Source: Actinomycetes bacterium | Lineage (GTDB): Bacteria > Actinomycetota > Actinomycetes > Propionibacteriales > Propionibacteriaceae | Assembly: GCA_023437345.1 (NCBI GenBank) | Contig: JAEZGC010000010.1 | Span: forward strand, 1-6,813 | Reading direction: 5' to 3' | Length of the DNA stretch: 6,813 nt | Shown here: one piece after another, positions 1 to 5,310 of the stretch | How positions within the stretch are numbered: the stretch's first letter is position 1 | Layout: each line of letters starts with the position of its first letter | Notes under the pieces: model-generated | The model's input: only the letters and a program-made list of their open reading frames with translations | Told to the model about the DNA's origin: nothing | The model's database searches: none | Program-made: the position numbers and the translations under genes

Positions 1-180
1 CGCCTGGGCCGCCGCCTGCGGCCCGCCCGCGCGAAGGTCAGCGGCCGCCGCCGCAGCCTGGGCGGCCACCGAGCGGGCGTGCAGCCACACCCCGGTCTGG
101 ACCAGTCCGAGAACGAGCGTCAGCAGCGCGGGTACCACGATGGCCCACTGGGTGGACTCGGACAGCCCGCGTTCGTTCAC
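1..180 (-). CDS. TadE-like pseudopilin, partial (C-terminus beyond window)
   Basis: Sixty codons are visible, open to the window edge. The GTG start at 180 overlaps the upstream stop as GTGA, the same coupling style as the rest of the locus. The short N-terminus (VNERG) is followed by LSESTQWAIVVPALL, a hydrophobic segment at about residues 12-33, then HARSVAAQAAAAAADLRAG. This is the layout of TadE-like proteins (PF07811): short basic leader, one membrane helix starting near the processing Gly, then an A/R-rich amphipathic stretch. TadE proteins are pseudopilins processed by the prepilin peptidase and needed for Flp pilus assembly. Odd point: the residue where family members usually carry Glu is Gln here (QW rather than EF or EY). 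The frame is also open far upstream across the prepilin gene, but that part is a shadow of it. Family call is good; exact role is inferred. Confidence 0.8.
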   Translation of the reverse strand, partial: MNERGLSESTQWAIVVPALLTLVLGLVQTGVWLHARSVAAQAAAAAADLRAGGPQAAAQA

Positions 181-356
181 GGTGTCGGGAGCCGCGCGTT
201 CACGAACAACGTGATCGCGGTGACGACGCCGACAGCGATCGTCACGGCCCCGGCGAGCAGGATGGCGTTCTCCGTGGACTGGCTGAGGCCTGCCTCGTCG
301 CGGCGCCGGGGTGGCGCGGCGAGCGCGCCGATCAGGTGGTGGAGGAACCTTCGCAT
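177..356 (-). CDS. Flp-like small prepilin (59 aa)
   Basis: A 59-residue protein with a basic N-terminal leader (MRRFLHHLIG, then PPRRRDEAG), a candidate prepilin-peptidase site after Gly23 (G/LSQSTENAI) and one hydrophobic helix at about residues 31-52, ending RLPTP. Size and layout match Flp-type pilins, which are processed and polymerised by Tad machinery. The start is ATG at 356, preceded by a clear AGGAG 6 bases upstream. The gene follows tadC after 172 bases and has its own promoter-like region, fitting the need to make a pilin in excess of its machine. It overlaps the TadE-like gene by GTGA. Deviations: canonical Flp pilins have Glu at +5 followed by Tyr, while here Glu is at +6 and followed by Asn. 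It may therefore be a minor or divergent pilin, or another small actinobacterial membrane protein attached to Tad loci. I recognise the architecture, not a specific subfamily. Confidence 0.72.
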   Translation of the reverse strand: MRRFLHHLIGALAAPPRRRDEAGLSQSTENAILLAGAVTIAVGVVTAITLFVNARLPTP

Positions 357-360
357 TGCA

Positions 361-418
361 GTCTCCTAGGGCGCCGGACGCTGGCTGGAGACACCCGGGG
401 TGGGTTCGGCGTCCGGTG
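361..418 (-). promoter_or_regulatory. Structured leader of the prepilin transcript
   Basis: In RNA order, a left arm CACCGGACGC (418-409) pairs with GCGTCCGGCG (381-372): eight perfect pairs, one mismatch and a closing pair. The 27-base loop contains AACCCACCCC (406-397), which can form a small inner stem ACCC/GGGT. Also in the loop is GTCTCC (392-387), complementary to the Shine-Dalgarno bases GGAGAC (366-361). Order is left arm, anti-SD, right arm, SD, so the two pairings interlock as a pseudoknot or exclude each other. No T tract follows, so this is not a standard terminator. The same arrangement occurs upstream of the SAF gene. The complementarity is seen directly; any regulatory role is inferred. 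Confidence 0.5.
363..367 (-). promoter_or_regulatory. Shine-Dalgarno site of the prepilin gene
   Basis: The minus strand reads AGGAG followed by six bases and ATG, the best ribosome-binding site among the Tad genes here. It fixes the prepilin start at 356. The overlapping bases GGAGAC (366-361) are perfectly complementary to GTCTCC at 392-387 in the same leader, so the site could be masked. Confidence 0.75.
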
Positions 419-481
419 ATCGTGGACTCTACGAGCGTGGCTGTGCTGAGGGAAGACGTCTCAGCTGATCTGTGGACAACT
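419..481 (-). promoter_or_regulatory. Putative promoter of the prepilin-tadE unit
   Basis: In minus-strand order this holds AGTTGTCCACAGATC (481-467), GAGACGTCT (462-454), a 22-base spacer, and TAGAGTC (431-425), whose TAGAGT fits the actinobacterial -10 pattern TAnnnT. The predicted start point falls near 419, at the foot of the leader stem. At the usual -35 position the sequence is poor (TTCCCT with a 17-base spacer). The perfect palindrome AGACGTCT would lie at about -42 to -35, where class II activators bind. All blocks recur upstream of the SAF gene with the same 22-base spacing, which is the main support for a real promoter. Confidence 0.55.
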
Positions 482-528
482 ACTCCCATCCACAACCTCC
501 TTCCCCAGCCGGCCGCCGCCGAGAGCCG
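482..528 (-). other. Gap between tadC and the prepilin promoter: hairpin and orphan SD-ATG
   Basis: On the minus strand GCGGCCGGCTG occurs twice (540-530 and 516-506), straddling the tadC stop. Because GCCGGC is palindromic the copies can pair as a hairpin, but no T-rich run follows, so termination here is only possible. Next comes AAGGAGG (502-496), six bases and ATG (489-487): an excellent initiation signal whose frame runs openly into the TadE-like frame and does not match the prepilin frame. I do not call a gene here. CCATCCACA on the plus strand (487-495) faces TTGTCCACA on the minus strand (479-471). Confidence 0.35.
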
Positions 529-1398
529 TCAGCCGGCCGCGAGCCGGAGCAGCGGCGGGACAAGGAAGAGCAGTCCGAACAGCAGGGTGGGCACGACCAT
601 CAGCACACCCATCCGCTCCGACACCTCGTTGGCGTGGAGCTTCATCCGGGTGAGGTGGGCATCCCGCAACTCGCGCACCCGGGCCCGCAGGGCGCCCGAC
701 AGCGCCGCTCCCGCCTCGTCGAGCCGCATCACGTCGGCGATGTCCACCAGCGCCGGCAGGTCGAGGTCGGTGCCCAGCCGCTGCAGTTCGGCGTAGGGCG
801 CCCGCTGCTCGAGCCGGGCCCGCTCCAGGGACTCGGCGATGGCCTGGAAGACAGTTGTGTCCGAAACCGCGGCAGCCGCGCGGAGCGCCTGGCTGCCGGA
901 CCGGTTGGCGAGCCGCTCGAGGGTGACGAGGTCGAAGAACGTGAGCAGCGCCTCCTCAGCATCCTCACTCACCGCGCGGTCCCTGCCACGCAGCAGCAGG
1001 TCGGGTACCACGAACCCGATCGCCCCGCCCGCCACCGCGAGCCCTACCGGCAGGAGCGAGGGTGAGCCGGTCAGCCAGCCCAGCCAGGTCCCCAGTGCGG
1101 CAGGCAGCAACAGGCCGGTGAACGCACCTATCGTCTTGTGCGCGACGTGCCGGTCGACGCTGATCCCGCTGATCCGCAATCGGCGGCGCGTGTCGTCCCC
1201 GATCCCGAGCCCGCTGCGACCGCGCACCCAGCCGCCGAGCCGGCCAAGCCCCGGCTCGGGTGGGGTGACCGGGGGATGGCGGCCGTCCAGCAGGTCGAAG
1301 GCATCGCCCAGCCGCGGGTGGACCGGCACCCAGCCGGCCACAAGGACCCAGACGGCTCCGGCGAACAGGCACCCCACCAGGGCGGCGAGGACGATCAT
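529..1398 (-). CDS. tadC: TadC-like inner-membrane platform protein (type II secretion F family)
   Basis: 289 residues. An N-terminal membrane helix lies at about residues 3-23, followed by a Pro/Gly-rich cytoplasmic stretch (25-80), two helices near 91-110 and 112-134, then a long soluble section that includes LLTFFDLVTLERLANRSG (151-168). A final helix is at about 264-286 (MGVLMVVPTLLFGLLFLVPP). The soluble section plus last helix match the T2SSF/GspF domain. TadC pairs with TadB to form the platform that couples CpaF ATP hydrolysis to pilin extraction and polymerisation. The ATG at 1398 overlaps the tadB stop as ATGA. The frame is open upstream, but that extension is Arg/Gly/Ala-rich shadow of tadB and is rejected. 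It is the last gene of the coupled block. Confidence 0.88.
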   Translation of the reverse strand: MIVLAALVGCLFAGAVWVLVAGWVPVHPRLGDAFDLLDGRHPPVTPPEPGLGRLGGWVRGRSGLGIGDDTRRRLRISGISVDRHVAHKTIGAFTGLLLPAALGTWLGWLTGSPSLLPVGLAVAGGAIGFVVPDLLLRGRDRAVSEDAEEALLTFFDLVTLERLANRSGSQALRAAAAVSDTTVFQAIAESLERARLEQRAPYAELQRLGTDLDLPALVDIADVMRLDEAGAALSGALRARVRELRDAHLTRMKLHANEVSERMGVLMVVPTLLFGLLFLVPPLLRLAAG

Positions 1399-2252
1399 CC
1401 GGCTGCCCTGCGCAGGATGCGTTGCCGGGGTCTCGGCAGCGCCATTCGACGAAGCGCGAGCAGCGAGCCGAGGTAGCCGGCGATCAGCACGGTGAGGATG
1501 ACCTGGCCGATCGGCGTCCGATAGGGCTCGAAGAAGGCGCCGCCGAAAGCCAGCGCGCCGCCGAGCACGACCAGTGTGATCACCGTCACCTGCCCGACCA
1601 CAAGGCGCGGCTTCGCGCGCTCGGTCTCGATCTCGCGCAACGCCCGCAGCCGGTCCTGGATCGCGTCGGCCAGTGCGGTCAGCGTGGCCTGGGCCCCCGT
1701 CCCGCCCCGCTCGGCGGCCAGCGCCAGCGCGGCAAGCACCGCGTCGGCGTCCGCGCTGGAGAGGTCGTCGGCCATCGCGTGCAGTGCTGCCGGCAGCGAC
1801 CACCTGTCGTCCATCCGCTGGACGAGCAGGGTGAGCGGGGTCACCAGCGGCGCGGGCGCCTGCCGGGCCGACACCCGGATCGCATCGCCTATCGAGCGCC
1901 CGGTGGGCAGGATCGCGGCGAGGCTGCGGACCCACCTGTCGAGCGCCTGCAACAGCTGAAGCTCCCGGTCCGGCGGCTTGCCGAGCAGGTACGGCACCGC
2001 GACCCCCAGCAGCGGGCCCAACACCGCCAACAGGCCCCAGCCGGTGACCGCTGCCGCCACCAGACCTGCGATCACCCAGCCCGCGGCGACGGCGAGCCGA
2101 CGGGTCCCGATCCGCCGCACCAGGCCGAGTCCGGTCCACGAGCCCGGACGGCGGCTCGCCGGCCGGGGCGCCGCGTCGTACCAGCCGACCACCGTCGCCA
2201 GCGCCGCTGCGCCGAACACCACACCGCACACCGCGGCGACCAGCGCACCCAT
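1395..2252 (-). CDS. tadB: TadB-like inner-membrane platform protein (type II secretion F family)
   Basis: 285 residues. Membrane helices are at about 3-23, 53-70, 72-90, 217-239 and 248-267. Between the third and fourth lies a cytoplasmic T2SSF-type domain including LLQALDRWVRSLAAILPTGRSI (split at 100-121), AALALAAERGGTGAQATL (174-191) and the helix IQDRLRALREIETERAKPR (198-216). A size near 290 residues and paired position before tadC are typical for TadB. The ATG at 2252 is chosen because it gives a TGATG overlap with the cpaF stop; a GTG at 2264 would add four residues. TadB and TadC should assemble together in the cytoplasmic membrane around CpaF. Nothing looks broken. Confidence 0.88.
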   Translation of the reverse strand: MGALVAAVCGVVFGAAALATVVGWYDAAPRPASRRPGSWTGLGLVRRIGTRRLAVAAGWVIAGLVAAAVTGWGLLAVLGPLLGVAVPYLLGKPPDRELQLLQALDRWVRSLAAILPTGRSIGDAIRVSARQAPAPLVTPLTLLVQRMDDRWSLPAALHAMADDLSSADADAVLAALALAAERGGTGAQATLTALADAIQDRLRALREIETERAKPRLVVGQVTVITLVVLGGALAFGGAFFEPYRTPIGQVILTVLIAGYLGSLLALRRMALPRPRQRILRRAAG

Positions 2253-3670
2253 CAGTCGTCCCACCCGCTGCGGAACGGCTCGAGTTCGGCAACGAAGTCG
2301 GGATCGGGGGTGAACCGCGGGTGCCCTCCGGCCGGGTCGGCCTGATAGACGAGGTGGGTCACCGGCCGTCCGGCCTCGATGCCCCCCGTCAACTGCCGTA
2401 CCTCCGAGACCAGCCGGGTGCGCACCCCGCCTCGCCAGGTCTCGTCGACCAGCCGGACGTGCACGAGCAGGTGCAGGTGGTGGGCGATCTGGCGGTAGGC
2501 CTCCTCGATGGTCAGCACGCCGCCCTGCGCGACGCGGGACGCGAGCCGGTCGATTGTGGAACTGGCCGAGTGGGAGTGCGTCGTCGACATCGATCCCGAC
2601 ACTGCAGTCATCGCTTCGAACATTGCGCCCGCCTCGCCGCCGCGGACTTCGCCGACGACGAGCCGGGAGAGGTTCTGGCGCAGCGCTTCGGGAATCAGGT
2701 CGGCGACGCTGTACTCACCGAGGCGGTGGCCGTCCTGGGTCTCCCCCATGCCGACCCGCGCCTGCAGGGCGAGGATGTTGGTCCGTCCGGGCTGCAGGTG
2801 GGTGAGCAGCTCGTAGTCGGTCTCCAGGGTGCCGAACCGCTCATTGGCCGGGATGGCGGCGATCAGCGCACGCAACAGCGTGGTCTTGCCGGCGCCCTGG
2901 TCCCCCGAGATCACTATCGACTTGCGGGCCAGCACCGCCGCGTGCAGCAGCCGGGCGAGATCCTCGGTCAGGGTGCCGCCCGCGACCAGATCCGGCAGGG
3001 TGACCTGCACCAGGGTGTGCTGACGGATGGCGATGGACGGCCGGAAGCTCAGCCCGAAACCGATGGCGTGCAACCGGTGCCGGTCGCCCAGCGCCAGCGT
3101 CATGGTCGGGTGGGCGTCGTCGAACGGGCGCGCCGGGGTCACCGACTCGCCCAGGAACCGGATCGCCTCCACCAGCTCCTCGTCACTGTCGGCGACCGGC
3201 GGATGGGTGGCGCGCCGCCCATCTGCGTACTGGACGACCACCGAGTCGTACCCGTGGATCTCGATGTTCTCGGCGTCGGCGATCTCGAACAGCGGCTGCA
3301 GCCTTCCGAACCCGAAGATCGCATCCTCGACAGCGATGGCGTAGGCGCGCTCGGTCTCGACCGGCCACAGGGCGCGTCCGTCGGCACCGAGCCGGGCGGC
3401 GTGGTCTGCCACCACCGAGCGCACCACCGACCGTCCGAGCAGCCGGCGGTCGAGCGACGACAGCGGCGGGGCGCCGTCCTGGGTGGCGTCTGCGAGCCGG
3501 CGGGTGATCAGGTCGGACGCCTTGCGCCGCAGCGCCACCACCAGCGGCCAGTCGACCTGCGGGGCCACCGCGGCGGCCAGCGCAGGGACGGCGGCCAACC
3601 GCTCGCGCGGGAACACCGAGGCCGGCGACGCATCGGCCGCCAGCAGGGAGACCTCGGCCAGGGGTCTCAT
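2252..3670 (-). CDS. cpaF: CpaF/TadA-family secretion ATPase
   Basis: 472 residues, cytoplasmic hexameric ATPase of the type II/IV secretion (VirB11/GspE) superfamily; it powers pilus assembly through TadB/TadC. Visible motifs: an N-terminal domain with IFGFGRLQPLFE (118-129) and NIEIHGYDSVVV (135-146), Walker A GDQGAGKT (256-263, Lys262), Asp-box region TLETDYELLTHL (281-292), Walker B RLVVGEVRGGE (336-346) and His-box region SMSTTHSHSASSTIDRL (360-376). All catalytic elements are present. The Asp box (ETDYEL rather than EDTAEL) and the His box (THSHS rather than IHANS) resemble an actinobacterial CpaF subgroup. The start at 3670 overlaps the upstream stop as ATGA; the longer open frame to 4807 is a shadow of the genes upstream. 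The stop TGA shares its A with the tadB ATG. Confidence 0.95.
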   Translation of the reverse strand: MRPLAEVSLLAADASPASVFPRERLAAVPALAAAVAPQVDWPLVVALRRKASDLITRRLADATQDGAPPLSSLDRRLLGRSVVRSVVADHAARLGADGRALWPVETERAYAIAVEDAIFGFGRLQPLFEIADAENIEIHGYDSVVVQYADGRRATHPPVADSDEELVEAIRFLGESVTPARPFDDAHPTMTLALGDRHRLHAIGFGLSFRPSIAIRQHTLVQVTLPDLVAGGTLTEDLARLLHAAVLARKSIVISGDQGAGKTTLLRALIAAIPANERFGTLETDYELLTHLQPGRTNILALQARVGMGETQDGHRLGEYSVADLIPEALRQNLSRLVVGEVRGGEAGAMFEAMTAVSGSMSTTHSHSASSTIDRLASRVAQGGVLTIEEAYRQIAHHLHLLVHVRLVDETWRGGVRTRLVSEVRQLTGGIEAGRPVTHLVYQADPAGGHPRFTPDPDFVAELEPFRSGWDD

Positions 3671-4431
3671 CGCGGAGCCCCGATCCGCTCCTGCAACGCG
3701 GCGAGCCGGCCGGCAAGGTCGACGGCCAGCCGGGCGACGCCCCTGGCGTAGCCACTGGCAGCGAACCGCCGTCCGGCAGGCGCCCCGTGCGACCACACCG
3801 CGGCCTCCCGCGGCGCCCACGGCAGGGAGTCGACGCTCGCGACGCCGAACTGGCTGCCGATCTCGGCGGCCGTGTACGGCCGGCCCGGCCCCACCAGCAG
3901 GAGGGCCGGCTCCCGGGGTGCCACCGCGGTCAGCAGCGGAAGGTACAACCGCAGCGCGACCAGGTCGACAAGGCTGGTCCGGGTCACCACCACCACCGCG
4001 TCGGCCTCCCCGACCAGCGCCGGCGGCAGGCCACGGTTGGGCAGCCGCCCCGCATCGACCAGCACGTCGCCCGGCGCGTCCGCCAGGACGGCGGCGAACT
4101 CGGGCCACACCGGTCCGAACAGCTCGACCATCCCCGGGTTGGCGAACCCGGGCAGGAAGCCGCGCGAGACGCCGTCCGGCGACGGCAGGTCGAGCACGGC
4201 CGCGGACAGTGCGTCGGCCATCGACCGCCGCTCCCGATGCGCTGACAGCAGCGCCCACAGCCCGGCGCCAAACGGGTCCTCGCCTTGCAGGTACCCGGCC
4301 AGAACGGCCTGCGACGGGTGCGGGTCGGCGTCCACCAGCAGGACGGGGCGCGGCCACGCGAGCGCGAGCCCGAGCGCGGTGGTCGTCACCCCGGGCGAAT
4401 GGGCGGCGCTGGTCAGGACCACGATGCTCAT
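3667..4431 (-). CDS. TadZ/CpaE-like P-loop protein with degenerate Walker A
   Basis: 254 residues with a MinD/ParA (SIMIBI) fold pattern. A first strand MSIVVLTSA is followed by the loop AHSPGVTTTALGLALAW (10-26), LLVDADPHPSQAVLAGY (31-47), a Walker B-like VLVDAGRLPN (123-132), VVVVTRTSLVDLVAL (146-160) and LLLVGPGR (177-184). Canonical ParA proteins read KGGxGKTT at the loop; here the signature Lys aligns with Ala10 and the P-loop Lys with Val15, so ordinary ATP hydrolysis is doubtful. TadZ proteins with an atypical Walker A box are known and are thought to place the Tad machine at a cell site. Position between the SAF gene and cpaF supports TadZ/CpaE over a chromosome-partition ParA. Both ends overlap neighbours by ATGA. 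Confidence 0.85.
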   Translation of the reverse strand: MSIVVLTSAAHSPGVTTTALGLALAWPRPVLLVDADPHPSQAVLAGYLQGEDPFGAGLWALLSAHRERRSMADALSAAVLDLPSPDGVSRGFLPGFANPGMVELFGPVWPEFAAVLADAPGDVLVDAGRLPNRGLPPALVGEADAVVVVTRTSLVDLVALRLYLPLLTAVAPREPALLLVGPGRPYTAAEIGSQFGVASVDSLPWAPREAAVWSHGAPAGRRFAASGYARGVARLAVDLAGRLAALQERIGAPR

Positions 4432-5054
4432 CGCCGGCCCTCCGGTTGGCGCACCACCACCAGCTGGTCGCCGGCGGCGAGCCGCGCGACGCGCTCAGCC
4501 TGCTCCTGCGGGACGCTGACATCGATAAGGGTGGCACCGTCGGGCAGCGTGACGCCGACCGAGGCGACCCGGCCCACCACGCTCGCCCCTGGTGGTGGCT
4601 CGGCGGCGTCCCGGGACACGGCGACCAGCAGGACGGGGGTGCCGGGCGGCAGCTCCGAGGCCGGCAGCCGACCGGGTGCGAGCCGTAGCCCCAGCCGGGA
4701 GGTGCCGACCTCGACAGCAGGGGCACCGAACGAGCGCGGCGACAGCACCGAACCGGCCACCAGGTCGGTCTGCGCGGTCTGCCCGACGATCTCGGTGAGA
4801 CGCTCACCGGGCACTGTCTCGATCCCGGGCGCGGACGGCAGCCACACCAGCCCCAGGTCGGCTTCGGTGATCAGCTGATCGCGATGCACGGTACGTGTCA
4901 CCGAGACCACCGAGCTGCCCGTGGCGGCTGTGGAGTACAACCAGGCGGCGCCCAGCCCGGACAGGCACATGCCCAGCACGCCGACCGCCACCAGGCGGAG
5001 GTTGCGCCTGGGGCGCACCCGGGTGGCGCGGGTGGGTTCCGAAACGTCTGACAT
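4428..5054 (-). CDS. SAF-domain membrane-anchored pilus assembly protein (CpaB/RcpC-like)
   Basis: 208 residues from the ATG at 5054. A short basic cytoplasmic N-terminus (RVRPRRNLR, 12-20) leads to one membrane helix at about 20-40, then an extracytoplasmic SAF domain from about 48 to 110, including SVVSVTRTVHRDQLITEADL (48-67) and IVGQTAQTDLVAGSVLS (89-105). A C-terminal beta-rich part follows, with GLRLAPGRLPASELPPGTPV (122-141). SAF proteins of the CpaB/RcpC type sit in Tad loci; in Gram-negatives they support the secretin, so their job in a single-membrane cell is unclear, perhaps wall binding. The frame opens upstream to 5252, but that extension would lie in the conserved promoter and leader blocks and is Arg/Pro-rich, so I take 5054. 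A weak AGG lies ten bases upstream. First gene of the coupled block. Confidence 0.85.
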   Translation of the reverse strand: MSDVSEPTRATRVRPRRNLRLVAVGVLGMCLSGLGAAWLYSTAATGSSVVSVTRTVHRDQLITEADLGLVWLPSAPGIETVPGERLTEIVGQTAQTDLVAGSVLSPRSFGAPAVEVGTSRLGLRLAPGRLPASELPPGTPVLLVAVSRDAAEPPPGASVVGRVASVGVTLPDGATLIDVSVPQEQAERVARLAAGDQLVVVRQPEGRR

Positions 5055-5057
5055 GTC

Positions 5058-5125
5058 GGTTCGCCTAACCACGGTCACCGGACGGTGCGGCGAAACCTCG
5101 GGGGTGGGTTGCTCTACGTCCGGTG
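5058..5125 (-). promoter_or_regulatory. Structured leader of the SAF-cpaF-tadBC transcript
   Basis: In RNA order, CACCGGACG (5125-5117) pairs perfectly with CGTCCGGTG (5084-5076), nine pairs around a 32-base loop. The loop contains AACCCACCCC (5110-5101), which can form a small inner stem AACC/GGTT. TTCGCC (5094-5089) in the loop is complementary to GGCGAA (5065-5060), which covers the weak AGG ribosome-binding site; a bulged T allows two more G-C pairs. The order left arm, anti-SD, right arm, SD equals that of the prepilin leader although the anti-SD and SD bases differ. The site also reads GGTT-AGGCG-AACC, an alternative small hairpin. The complementarity is visible; function is inferred. 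Confidence 0.5.
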
Positions 5126-5197
5126 GCGAGACTCTAGGGCTCCTTGACCGATCTGCCCAGACGTCTCGGCGAGATCGCCGGGGATCTGTGGAAAACT
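5126..5197 (-). promoter_or_regulatory. Putative promoter of the SAF-tadZ-cpaF-tadB-tadC operon
   Basis: In minus-strand order: AGTTTTCCACAGATC (5197-5183), a 15-base gap, GAGACGTCT (5167-5159), a 22-base spacer, and TAGAGTC (5136-5130) with TAGAGT as a -10 of the TAnnnT type. A start point near 5124 would put the leader stem at the very 5' end of the message, about 70 bases before the ATG. The -35 position is weak (TGGGCA at a 17-base spacer). Compared with the prepilin promoter the first gap is 15 instead of 4 bases, a difference of about one helical turn, while the 22-base spacer is identical. Confidence 0.55.
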
Positions 5198-5310
5198 GCC
5201 GCCGCTGGGGACGGCTGCGACGAGGCAACCGCGGCGGCTGCCGGCTCGGCACGCCCGTTCACAGGGGGTCGCGCGGCCGACCGATCCCGGTGGACTTGGG
5301 GCAGCGGGGC

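Noticed and set aside
467..495. Replication origin suggested by DnaA-box-like sequences
   Set aside because: Only two or three boxes, no dnaA/dnaN neighbours and no long AT-rich unwinding region; a regulatory reading fits better.
529..2292. 587-codon minus-strand frame as an extended TadC
   Set aside because: The N-terminal half is a shadow of tadB, Arg/Gly-rich and without membrane helices; TadC has the expected size from the ATG at 1398.
2321..3751. 476-codon open frame on the plus strand antisense to cpaF
   Set aside because: It is the mirror of cpaF in high-GC DNA: Arg/Gln/Gly/His-rich, no recognisable domain, while the minus-strand frame has complete ATPase motifs.
3483..4688. 401-codon plus-strand frame across the TadZ and SAF genes
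   Set aside because: Low-complexity Arg/Pro/Ala/Thr protein spanning two real genes in opposite orientation; typical GC-driven shadow.
2252..4807. 851-codon minus-strand frame as a large fusion containing CpaF
   Set aside because: The first 379 codons are the TadZ and SAF genes read in the wrong frame; the ATG at 3670 overlaps the upstream stop and gives a normal-sized CpaF.
5055..5252. N-terminal extension of the SAF protein to an ATG at 5252
   Set aside because: The extension is Arg/Pro-rich, has no signal-peptide character and would run through the promoter and leader blocks shared with the prepilin gene.
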